Assembly: GCA_017394565.1 (NCBI GenBank)
Contig: JAFPXW010000163.1
Span: 1 to 17,892 of the forward strand
Source: Oscillospiraceae bacterium
GTDB taxonomy: Bacteria; Bacillota; Clostridia; Oscillospirales; Ruminococcaceae
DNA length: 17,892 nt
Direction: 5' to 3'
The notes beneath the pieces were generated by a model, which was not told the origin of the DNA, searched no databases, and saw only the letters and a program-made list of their open reading frames with translations. The position numbers and the translations under genes were made by a program. Each line of letters opens with the position of its first letter. The stretch's first letter is position 1. This document shows, piece by piece, positions 8,014 through 14,603 of the stretch.

Positions 8014-9519
8014 ATGAAAGCTTTGAAGAAAGCCGCGTATTTCGCGTATAGTCTGCTGTTTTTTGCAGCGTGTGCGATCCCCGGCGCGATGCTGCTGCTG
8101 CCCTCGCAGGAGGACGGCAGCGCAGAGAAGCGCCAGCTTGCGCCGGTGCCGTCGCTGATGACGGAGGACGGGCAGTTCAACACCGGTTTCAGCAGCGAAT
8201 GCCTGGCATATGTCAGCGACCATTTCGGATTCCGCAGCCAGCTGGTCACCGCGGATGCGGCGCTGAAATCCACAGTGCTTGGCTACTCTGCCGAGCCGAA
8301 GGTCACCATCGGGCAGGACGGCTGGCTCTACTACACGCAGACGCTGAACGATGCCACCGGTGTGCCGACGGTTTCGGAGCTGGGCATCCGGAATATCGTC
8401 TATAATCTCCGGATGTCGCGGGATTATGTGGAATCGAAGGGCAGCGAGTTCATCGTTGCCATCGTCCCGAACAAGGCGAGTGTCTATCCGCAGTACCTGC
8501 CGTACAACTATCAGCCCAGCGGCGTTGCCGGAAATTACGGAAATCTGGAGGTTGCCGCTGCCGATGCCGGTCTGAACTGGTGCGACCTCCACGGCATCCT
8601 GCAAACAGCCGCCGCCGAACGCAACGGGGAGCTGATCTACCACAAGCTCGACACCCACTGGAACAACACCGGCGCCCTCATCGGCTCACGCGCGATCCTG
8701 GACAGCACCGGCAAGGAATATAACGATTTTTCGGCGGAAACTGCCGAATACCGCACGACGCACGAATGGGAAGGCGACCTTCAGAAGATGCTGTTCCCGG
8801 ATGTGGAGGCTCCCGACGAACAGCATGAGTACGACATCCCGTTCACCTACCAGTATCTGGGCAGATTCAAGGATGTGGACGACCTCACGATCAACACCTC
8901 GTGCGAAACGGCGCAGGGCAGCCTGCTGATGTTCCGCGATTCGTTTGCAAGGGCGGCGATGCCGTATCTGTCGGAGAATTTTGCAGCGGCGCGTTACTGC
9001 CGCGCCAGACCGAATCCGTACTACTACCTCGAAAACGAGACATTTGACGACGTGGTCATGGAGATCGCCGAGCGAAATATTGCCTGGCTGCAAAAAGAAG
9101 CCCCCATGCACGCAGCACCGGAAGCCGAACCGCTTCCGGCACCGCACGCGACGCGCCAGGGAACGCTCGAAACCGCACAAAACGGCGCGATGTTCCTGCA
9201 ACTCTACGGCACGCTCGAGCTGCCGGACGATCTGCATACGGCGTGTGATTACGTCGTGACGCTGACGGCACCGGACGGCACAGCGCAGAGTTATCTGGCG
9301 TACCATTGCTATGAAGCGGATCTGCTGGGCGAGGAGGAGATCGGGGATAATGGCTATTCTCTGTACATTCCGACCGAAAACCTCATTCCGGACACGGCAT
9401 ACGAGGTGACACTCTCGTTCCGTGCGCCGAAGCAGATCATCGGCTATCAGCTTGGCAGTGTGACACTGCCGTCGCAGACGGAGAATGCGGCGGCTGGTAC
9501 GGATGCGGAAACAGAATAA
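8014..9519 (+). CDS. AlgJ/AlgX-like SGNH (DHHW family) protein for polysaccharide O-acetylation
   Basis: A 501-residue protein with one N-terminal hydrophobic segment (about 8-30), a membrane anchor or uncleaved signal, so the rest lies outside the membrane. It carries SGNH/AlgX-type catalytic motifs: KLDTHWNNTG with Asp213 and His215, and FRDSFARAAMP with the nucleophile Ser310. The early region (QRLAPVPSL, DHFGFRSQLV, GQDGWLYYT) matches the DHHW/AlgJ pattern. Residues about 395-501 look like an added beta-rich domain, comparable in position to the carbohydrate-binding module of AlgX. In the known alginate and related systems, the MBOAT partner supplies acetyl groups and this type of enzyme places them on the polymer. 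The gene ends just before a strong terminator. Confidence 0.9.
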   Translation: MKALKKAAYFAYSLLFFAACAIPGAMLLLPSQEDGSAEKRQLAPVPSLMTEDGQFNTGFSSECLAYVSDHFGFRSQLVTADAALKSTVLGYSAEPKVTIGQDGWLYYTQTLNDATGVPTVSELGIRNIVYNLRMSRDYVESKGSEFIVAIVPNKASVYPQYLPYNYQPSGVAGNYGNLEVAAADAGLNWCDLHGILQTAAAERNGELIYHKLDTHWNNTGALIGSRAILDSTGKEYNDFSAETAEYRTTHEWEGDLQKMLFPDVEAPDEQHEYDIPFTYQYLGRFKDVDDLTINTSCETAQGSLLMFRDSFARAAMPYLSENFAAARYCRARPNPYYYLENETFDDVVMEIAERNIAWLQKEAPMHAAPEAEPLPAPHATRQGTLETAQNGAMFLQLYGTLELPDDLHTACDYVVTLTAPDGTAQSYLAYHCYEADLLGEEEIGDNGYSLYIPTENLIPDTAYEVTLSFRAPKQIIGYQLGSVTLPSQTENAAAGTDAETE

Positions 9520-9526
9520 AGTGCGT

Positions 9527-9563
9527 AAAACCGCCTTTCACCAGAGAAGTGAGAGGCGGTTTT
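9527..9563 (+). terminator. intrinsic terminator of the acetylation operon
   Basis: A 15-base stem (AAAACCGCCTTTCAC against GTGAGAGGCGGTTTT, one G-U pair) with a 7-base loop and a T-run at its end. It starts 8 bases after the SGNH gene stop. Confidence 0.88.
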
Positions 9564-9580
9564 CGTTTGCTGCACAATGC

Positions 9581-9616
9581 AAAAAACTCCCGTAAGAAAG
9601 CCTCTCACGGGAGTTT
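9581..9616 (-). terminator. intrinsic terminator of the cellobiose phosphorylase gene
   Basis: On the minus strand, a perfect 10-base stem AAACTCCCGT/ACGGGAGTTT with a 13-base loop runs into TTTTTT. It lies 34 bases past the phosphorylase stop and faces the terminator of the convergent acetylation operon. Confidence 0.88.
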
Positions 9617-9649
9617 GCGTTTTACATTGAAATATGTGTTCAGGACAGA

Positions 9650-12109
9650 TTAGCCGAGAACCACAACAACCTCATGCACACCGCCGTCGAATGCCGGAAC
9701 AACGACACCGTCGATCGCCTTGCCGTCTACGGTCAGGGACTTCACGCCCTTGCAAACGTGGTTCGGGTTCTCAACTGTGATGTTGTAGGTGGCGCCGCGG
9801 AACTGACGGGTTGCCTTGAAGCCGTCCCACTCGTGCGGGATGGACGGATCAACCTTCAGACCGTCGAAGTCGGGCTGTACGCCGATGATGTACTGGGAGA
9901 TGGCAACCATATTCCATGCAGCGGTACCGGTCAGCCAGGAGTTCTTGCCCTCGCCGAAGCGGGAAGCGTCCTTGCCGGCCACCATCTGACCGTATACATA
10001 CGGCTCAGTCTTGTGCAGGTCGGAGATCTCCTCGTTGAATGCCGGTGCGATCTCGCTGTAGTACTTGAATGCCTGGTCGCCTCTGCCTGCATACGCTGCT
10101 GCGCAGATGATCCATGCATTGTTGTGGGTGAAGATACCAGCGTTCTCCTTGTAACCGCCCGGATAGGTGGAGATCTCGCCGTACTGGATGTAGTACTTGG
10201 TGAATGCCGGGTTGTTCAGTACCAGACCATACTGGGTGTTCAGGTACTTCTCGATGGAATCGAGCGTCTTCATGTCAGCGCCCTGATCCTTGCCGATCTC
10301 GGACATCACCGCGAAGCCCTGCGGCTCGATGAAGATCTTGCCTTCCTCGCACTCCTTGGAGCCCATCTTGTTGCCGTTTGCATCGTATGCACGGAGGAAC
10401 CACTCGCCGTCGAATGCGGATTCCATCACGTTCTTCTTCATCTTGTCGATCTCAGCCTGTGCAGCTGCTGCCTCGTCGTCCTTGCCCAGATGCTTGAGGA
10501 TGCCGACATAGGTCGGACCTGCATAGGTGAACAGGGTTGCAACCATGACAGACTCAGCCACCTTGGAGTAGCCGCCCTCTGCTGCGAACTTCGGGTTGGT
10601 GTAGGTCTGGAAGGACTCACCCGGTGTATCGGAGAAGCAGGAGAGGTTGATGCAGTCGTTCCAGTCAGCACGCATTGCCAGCGGCAGTCCGTGCGGGCCG
10701 AGGTTATTGACGATATGATAGAAGGAAACCTTCAGGTGGTCGAGCATCGGCTTAGCCTTGGACTCGTCGTTGTCGTAGGGAACCGCCTCGTCGAGAATGC
10801 TCCAGTCGCCGGTTTCCTTGATGTCTGCACCAACGGAAAGGATCATCCACAGCGGATCATCGGAGAAGTCGCCGCCGATGTCGGAGTTGCCCTTCTTGGT
10901 GAGGGGCTGGTACTGGTGATAGCAGCCGCCGTCCTCAAGCTGTGTTGCAGCCAGGTCGATCAGACGCTCACGCGCACGATCCGGGATCTGGTGAACGAAG
11001 CCCAGGATATCCTGGTTGGAGTCACGGAAGCCCATACCACGGCCGATACCGGACTCGAAGTAAGAAGCGGATCTGGACAGGTTGAAGGTCACCATGCACT
11101 GGTACTGGTTCCAGATGTTGACCATTCTGTTGACCTTGTCATCCGGTGTATTGACATTGAAGATACCGAGGAGCTTGTCCCATGCAGCCTTCAGCTCAGC
11201 CAGACCGGCTGCGACCTTCTCAGGGGTGTTGTACTTGTCGATCATGGCAAGCGCCTTTTCCTTGTTGATGGTCACGCCGTCCGCCTCGAACTTCTTGTCG
11301 ACCGGCATCTCCACGTAACCCAGAACGAATACGAGCGTCTTGGACTCGCCGGGCTGGAGGGTGATCTCCTTGAAGTGAGAAGCGATCGGAGACCAGCCGT
11401 CTGCGAAGGAGTTGTTGGCCTTGCCGGCAACAACAGCCTGCGGATCATTAAAACCGTTGTACAGACCGATGAAGGAATCGCGGTCAGTATCGTAGCCGTC
11501 GATCTCGTCATTGACGGTGTAGAAAGCGAAGTGATCGCGGCGGTCGCGGTACTCGGTCTTGTGGTAGATGGTGGAACCTACGACCTCAACACGGCCAGTG
11601 GAGAAGTTTCTCTGGAAGTTGGTGCAGTCGTCCTGCGCATCCCACAGGCACCACTCAGCGAAGGAGAAGAACTTGAAGCTCTTGGCTTCCTTGCCCTCGT
11701 TGGTGAGAACGACCTGCTGAACCTCGCCGTCGTAGTTCTGCGGAACGAAGAACGTTACCTCAGCCTTGAGGTCATTCTTCTTACCGGTGATGACGGTGTA
11801 GCCCATACCGTGACGGCACTCATAGGAATCGAGCTCTGTCTTGACAGGGGACCAGCCGGGGTTCCAGATGGTGCCGTTATCGTTGATGTAGAAATAGCGG
11901 CCACCCATGTCGATCGGAACGTTGTTGTAGCGATAGCGGGTGATTCTGCGCAGACGAGCGTCCTTATAGAAGCTGTAGCCGCCGGCAGTATTGGAAATCA
12001 GGGAGAAAAACGCCTGTGTACCGAGGTAGTTGATCCACGGGTAAGGTGTTCTCGGGGATGTGATGACGTATTCCTTGTTCACGTCATCAAAATGTCCGAA
12101 CTTCTGCAT
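9650..12109 (-). CDS. cbp: cellobiose phosphorylase (GH94)
   Basis: An 819-residue cytoplasmic enzyme that splits cellobiose with phosphate into alpha-glucose 1-phosphate and glucose, saving ATP on cellulose breakdown products. The sequence is close to what I know of Ruminococcus and Clostridium cellobiose phosphorylases: N-terminal sugar-binding domain with NYLGTQAFFSLISNTAGGYS, the motif GIGRGMGFRDSNQD, and RADWNDCINL at about 481-490. Asp485 is the likely general acid, equivalent to Asp490 of the Cellvibrio gilvus enzyme. Length is standard for the family. There is no signal peptide. I start at 12109 rather than the upstream in-frame ATG at 12166, because AAAGGAGT lies 8 bases before 12109 and 12166 coincides with the transcription start. 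It stands alone between its own promoter and terminator; the epimerase gene 1 kb away may complement it. Cellodextrin phosphorylase is less likely given length and motifs. Confidence 0.95.
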   Translation of the reverse strand: MQKFGHFDDVNKEYVITSPRTPYPWINYLGTQAFFSLISNTAGGYSFYKDARLRRITRYRYNNVPIDMGGRYFYINDNGTIWNPGWSPVKTELDSYECRHGMGYTVITGKKNDLKAEVTFFVPQNYDGEVQQVVLTNEGKEAKSFKFFSFAEWCLWDAQDDCTNFQRNFSTGRVEVVGSTIYHKTEYRDRRDHFAFYTVNDEIDGYDTDRDSFIGLYNGFNDPQAVVAGKANNSFADGWSPIASHFKEITLQPGESKTLVFVLGYVEMPVDKKFEADGVTINKEKALAMIDKYNTPEKVAAGLAELKAAWDKLLGIFNVNTPDDKVNRMVNIWNQYQCMVTFNLSRSASYFESGIGRGMGFRDSNQDILGFVHQIPDRARERLIDLAATQLEDGGCYHQYQPLTKKGNSDIGGDFSDDPLWMILSVGADIKETGDWSILDEAVPYDNDESKAKPMLDHLKVSFYHIVNNLGPHGLPLAMRADWNDCINLSCFSDTPGESFQTYTNPKFAAEGGYSKVAESVMVATLFTYAGPTYVGILKHLGKDDEAAAAQAEIDKMKKNVMESAFDGEWFLRAYDANGNKMGSKECEEGKIFIEPQGFAVMSEIGKDQGADMKTLDSIEKYLNTQYGLVLNNPAFTKYYIQYGEISTYPGGYKENAGIFTHNNAWIICAAAYAGRGDQAFKYYSEIAPAFNEEISDLHKTEPYVYGQMVAGKDASRFGEGKNSWLTGTAAWNMVAISQYIIGVQPDFDGLKVDPSIPHEWDGFKATRQFRGATYNITVENPNHVCKGVKSLTVDGKAIDGVVVPAFDGGVHEVVVVLG

Positions 12110-12117
12110 AGTGATAT

Positions 12118-12125
12118 ACTCCTTT
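12118..12125 (-). promoter_or_regulatory. ribosome binding site fixing the 12109 start
   Basis: Minus-strand AAAGGAGT, 8 bases before ATG 12109. No such site precedes the alternative in-frame ATG at 12166. Confidence 0.85.
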
Positions 12126-12139
12126 TGGGTTTGATAAAT

Positions 12140-12170
12140 GTTAGTCTGCGGTAGCCCACAGCACACTAAC
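12140..12170 (-). promoter_or_regulatory. hairpin/inverted repeat at the 5' end of the cellobiose phosphorylase transcript
   Basis: Minus-strand GTTAGT (12170-12165) pairs with ACTAAC (12145-12140). Inside, CTGTGG pairs with CCGCAG around a GCTA loop, with a 3-base bulge on one side. It starts at about the predicted transcription start, so it may be an operator or an mRNA-protecting 5' hairpin. Confidence 0.5.
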
Positions 12171-12173
12171 TAC

Positions 12174-12202
12174 ATTATACCATACTTTTCCGCTGATGGC
12201 AA
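12174..12202 (-). promoter_or_regulatory. sigma-A promoter of cellobiose phosphorylase
   Basis: Minus-strand -35 TTGCCA (12197-12202), a 17-base spacer, and perfect -10 TATAAT (12174-12179). Transcription should start near 12167, giving a leader of about 58 bases. The remaining 12203-12329 stretch holds only AT-rich sequence before the next promoter, including the repeat AAATTTGAAATTT near 12306. Confidence 0.85.
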
Positions 12203-12329
12203 GCCCTTATTTTAGTACGTTACTGCCGAAAAAGCCATAACAACTTTATGCACATTGCCAAAAATCAGCAGGAGTGGGAAGGCAAAAGTGCAGCGTGCCC
12301 AAAAAAATTTGAAATTTCTTCATACTTTG

Positions 12330-12358
12330 TTGACAATTCTCGCGATTTATGGTATAAT
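12330..12358 (+). promoter_or_regulatory. consensus sigma-A promoter of the zinc-ribbon protein
   Basis: Perfect TTGACA (12330-12335), a 17-base spacer, and perfect TATAAT (12353-12358), with an A/T-rich stretch upstream that could act as an UP element. This is the closest match to consensus in the window and suggests strong expression unless repressed. Confidence 0.9.
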
Positions 12359-12367
12359 GCCATTATT

Positions 12368-12379
12368 GTATCGTGATAC
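12368..12379. promoter_or_regulatory. putative operator GTATC-GT-GATAC
   Basis: A perfect inverted repeat with 5-base arms, at roughly +3 to +14 relative to the predicted start of transcription from the consensus promoter. The position suits a repressor. The regulator is unknown. Confidence 0.4.
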
Positions 12380-12411
12380 GATGCAAAACAAGATATGAGG
12401 GGGATTTTTTT

Positions 12412-13095
12412 ATGAGATGTAATGTATGCGGCAGAGAGCTGAAGGACGGGCAGATGTTCTGTCAGTGCGGCAACACGGTCGGACAGGCAGATTTCAACGC
12501 AGGTGCGCTGAATGTGAACCGATCGTCGGGCAAGACCATGCTGATCGCGGCGATCGCAGGCTTTGCGGTGCTGGCGGCACTGGTGATGGTCGTAGTCGGC
12601 GTGATCCTGGGCAGCGGATCGAACATCAAGGACCGCACGAAGTGGGAGACTGTAAGCTGTGCGGACTATCAGATGACGATCCCGGGCGGCATGAAGGAAG
12701 CCGACGTGGTCGATCATCAGGGCAGCGGTATGACGCATCTGAACACCTACCGGAACAGCAGCGTCGTGATCGACGTGAACATGATCCGCTTCACGGCGGA
12801 GCAGAAGCGTTATTTCAAGCGCAAGAAATTCATCGAGATGTTCAAGGAAGTGTTCCCGTATGATGAAGTGGAGGGCACGCCGGTGACGCCGACGGAACAC
12901 GGCAACATGATCTACATTGAGTATCCGCAGGATGCCAATGGCGCGTTCCTGGGCTCCAGCAAGGCGTGGGTGGTGGATGCGTGCTTTGTATCGAACGATG
13001 CGTTCTATGAGGTCGAGGTATTCACGCCGCAGGACAAGTATCCGGAATACGAGGAATATGTATTTGCGTGGCTGGATTCGTTCCGCGCGAAATAA
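12412..13095 (+). CDS. zinc-ribbon, single-pass membrane protein of unknown function
   Basis: A 227-residue protein. Residues 3-19 form a short putative zinc ribbon, Cys3-x2-Cys6 then Cys17-x-Cys19; the second half is CxC rather than the usual CxxC. One membrane segment follows at about 43-66, then a domain of about 160 residues (GSNIKDRTKWETVS to the end) predicted outside the cell, with a mixed alpha/beta look (YQMTIPGGM, VVIDVNMIRFTAEQ, YEVEVFTPQDKYPEYEEYVF). This layout, cytoplasmic zinc ribbon plus membrane helix plus outer domain, is common among uncharacterised Firmicute proteins. The start at 12412 follows AGGGGG at 8 bases; an in-frame GTG at 12373 is almost on the transcription start and was not used. 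It is a single-gene unit with its own strong promoter and a shared bidirectional terminator. Function not recognised. Confidence 0.85.
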   Translation: MRCNVCGRELKDGQMFCQCGNTVGQADFNAGALNVNRSSGKTMLIAAIAGFAVLAALVMVVVGVILGSGSNIKDRTKWETVSCADYQMTIPGGMKEADVVDHQGSGMTHLNTYRNSSVVIDVNMIRFTAEQKRYFKRKKFIEMFKEVFPYDEVEGTPVTPTEHGNMIYIEYPQDANGAFLGSSKAWVVDACFVSNDAFYEVEVFTPQDKYPEYEEYVFAWLDSFRAK

Positions 13096-13102
13096 ATCAG
13101 AC

Positions 13103-13155
13103 AAAAAAGCACCGGCTGTACCGTGGAAAATGCGGCACAGCCGGTGCTTTTTTTT
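13103..13155. terminator. bidirectional terminator between convergent genes
   Basis: Perfect arms AAAAAAGCACCGGCTGT and ACAGCCGGTGCTTTTTT with a 17-base loop. There are T-runs on both strands, so it serves the zinc-ribbon gene on plus and the epimerase gene on minus. Confidence 0.93.
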
Positions 13156-13162
13156 ATGCAAT

Positions 13163-14173
13163 TTAAAGGATCGTAAAGAATCTCTGGTTGAACGTCACGC
13201 TCTCGCCCTCGCCGATCTCCTGATAACCGGAGAGCTGCTGGGGAATATCGAGGTTCGGGGCGTCGATCATGGCGCTCATCGGCTCCGGACAGAAGTACTG
13301 GTTGAAGCCGCGGTCGTTCCAGAAGATCCAGAACTTGTAGTTCTCGCTGACCTCGTAGCCGATCTTCTTGCCGCTGGCACGGTCCTCGGCGATGATGCCG
13401 TAGAAATCCTCACCGTTCAGCTCCATATGCTCTGCGAAGTACATCTCGTTGTCGATGACCTGCAATACCGGGCAGCGCTTTCCGCTGCGGTATTCCTGAT
13501 CGTGAACGCTCAGGTCTGCGGTTTCGAGTGTCGGCAGACAGCGGTCATTCAGGATCCAGCGCTTGCCGATCGGTGCCGTCAGGCGCTCATCGGCTTCCTT
13601 GGCGCCGAGCACGAACGGGGAATTGATCGTGGTGTGCGTTGCCACGGAGATGGGGAGCTTTCTGGCGGACAGATCCGTCAGCCTGAACTCATACTCCAGA
13701 CCGCACGCAGACAGCGTGAAGGTGAACTCTGCTTTGAACTTGATCGGCAGATACGGGAAGAATTCGTCATTCTCGTCGTAGAGATACTCGGTCTTGCACC
13801 AGGCGCAGTTGTCGTCGGACTTGTGTTCCACGATGGTGTGGCGGCGCTTGTGGAGGAAGCCGTGGATGTGGTTGTTGTACGGTTCCTTCTCGTTGACCGG
13901 CAGGTGGTAGGTCGCATCGGAAGTGCGCAGATTGCCGTCTGCAAAGCGGTTCGGCAGGTAGAGCGTCGGCAAGCCCCAGACCTCTGCGGACTTGATAAGA
14001 TCCTCATACGTATTGGTATCGCTGAAGCGGAAGAACTCCAGGCCGTTCTTCACATCGCACAGACGGATGACATTCGAGCCGAGATCCGGTGCGATCAGTG
14101 CAGTGTAGCCGCCTGCATCCAGCCGTACACAGGACATACCGCCCCATTGCATCATTTGTGTGGTATTATTCAT
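13163..14173 (-). CDS. aldose 1-epimerase (mutarotase) family protein
   Basis: A 336-residue cytoplasmic protein of the galactose mutarotase-like fold, which interconverts alpha and beta sugar anomers. Family landmarks are present: NNHIHGF with His102/His104, VATHTTINSPF with His180 at the usual catalytic base/acid site, and CPEPMSAMIDAPN with Glu297 as the other catalytic residue. Length is normal for the family. No signal peptide is seen. The start has AGGGAGG about 9 bases upstream, behind its own promoter at 14218-14246. Lying near the cellobiose phosphorylase gene, it could equilibrate the glucose released, but the two genes are not cotranscribed. Sugar specificity cannot be read from sequence; a non-catalytic sugar-binding homologue is possible but unlikely, as both key residues are kept. 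Confidence 0.88.
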   Translation of the reverse strand: MNNTTQMMQWGGMSCVRLDAGGYTALIAPDLGSNVIRLCDVKNGLEFFRFSDTNTYEDLIKSAEVWGLPTLYLPNRFADGNLRTSDATYHLPVNEKEPYNNHIHGFLHKRRHTIVEHKSDDNCAWCKTEYLYDENDEFFPYLPIKFKAEFTFTLSACGLEYEFRLTDLSARKLPISVATHTTINSPFVLGAKEADERLTAPIGKRWILNDRCLPTLETADLSVHDQEYRSGKRCPVLQVIDNEMYFAEHMELNGEDFYGIIAEDRASGKKIGYEVSENYKFWIFWNDRGFNQYFCPEPMSAMIDAPNLDIPQQLSGYQEIGEGESVTFNQRFFTIL

Positions 14174-14217
14174 AGGTTTTGACCTCCCTCTTGCCCGTGA
14201 TAGGACTATTTACATAC

Positions 14218-14246
14218 AGTATACCACAAATTTCGCGATTTGTCCA
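14218..14246 (-). promoter_or_regulatory. sigma-A promoter of the aldose epimerase gene
   Basis: Minus-strand -35 TGGACA (14241-14246), a 17-base spacer, and -10 TATACT (14218-14223). A copy of the direct repeat TTCGCGATTTG overlaps the spacer and -35. Confidence 0.7.
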
Positions 14247-14273
14247 GCATCCGGCAGAAATGTTCGCGATTTG
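14232..14273. repeat. direct repeat TTCGCGATTTG x2 over the epimerase promoter
   Basis: Exact 11-base copies at 14232-14242 and 14263-14273, with 31 bases between starts, close to three helical turns. Each contains the palindromic core TCGCGA. The first covers the -35/spacer, so the pair could be a regulator site. Confidence 0.5.
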
Positions 14274-14367
14274 CACAGCAATTCTCCACCCGCTTGTGCA
14301 AAATGCCAAAACGGAGCCGGAATGTCCGTCATGTTTCCCATCTGCCCGTAAAAAAGCCGGAAAACGC

Positions 14368-14396
14368 TTGCAATCACAGAAAATTCATGTTATAAT
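14368..14396 (+). promoter_or_regulatory. sigma-A promoter of the YfhO-family gene
   Basis: -35 TTGCAA (14368-14373), a 17-base spacer, and perfect -10 TATAAT (14391-14396). Transcription should begin near 14403, about 200 bases before the start codon, leaving a long leader. Confidence 0.85.
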
Positions 14397-14402
14397 ATAT
14401 TG

Positions 14403-14603
14403 TATCTGCGGTCATAACGACCTGAGTTTTATGAAAGCCGACCTGTTCTGTAAATGGCACGGTTTGTCAAAGAGTTTTTTTCTGGTGATGGCACAGCGGA
14501 GGCTGCCCCCTGCACCCCGGATGGGGCGGCGTCCCATTTCCCTGAAAAAACACTTTTTGACAGACTGCGGCCTGTTCTGCACAGGTCAGATGAGGAGGAA
14601 ACC
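14403..14603 (+). ncRNA. structured mRNA leader before the YfhO-family gene (candidate cis-regulatory RNA)
   Basis: A 200-base untranslated stretch. The 5' part has a small hairpin GGTC-ATAAC-GACC (14410-14422). A long helix pairs 14463-14485 with 14541-14564, with about 20 pairs, one bulge and few mismatches. It continues through GGTGATGG/CCATTTCC (14484-14491 with 14534-14541) and ends in an apical stem GCTGCCCC/GGGGCGGC (14503-14509 region with 14523-14530). Outside it, GACCTGT (14440-14446) can pair with ACAGGTC (14581-14587), just before the ribosome site. A rival hairpin CCTGT/ACAGG (14571-14585) uses the same bases. The structure matches no riboswitch class I recognise. A small inverted-repeat insertion is the main alternative. 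Confidence 0.5.
14592..14598 (+). promoter_or_regulatory. ribosome binding site fixing the 14604 start
   Basis: GAGGAGG sits 5 bases before ATG 14604. The open frame extends back to ATG 14454 through the structured leader, but nothing like a ribosome site precedes that codon. Confidence 0.88.

Noticed and set aside
9674..12154. An 826-codon open frame on the plus strand opposite cellobiose phosphorylase
   Set aside because: It is the antisense shadow of a GC-rich, biased gene: no ribosome site, no recognisable motif, and the minus-strand reading is a clear GH94 enzyme.
12110..12166. A 19-residue N-terminal extension of cellobiose phosphorylase
   Set aside because: The ATG at 12166 coincides with the predicted transcription start and lacks a ribosome site; 12109 has a good one and starts with the family's typical N-terminus.
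14475..14481. T-run as the end of a terminator in the YfhO leader
   Set aside because: No stem lies directly upstream of it; the run is itself one arm of the long helix.
14454..14603. A 50-residue N-terminal extension of the YfhO protein starting at ATG 14454
   Set aside because: It would translate the hairpin leader, has no ribosome site and no homology-like pattern; GAGGAGG before 14604 is decisive.
14403..14603. 6S RNA, SRP RNA or a known riboswitch
   Set aside because: No diagnostic conserved sequence of these classes can be seen; the region is kept only as an unclassified structured leader.
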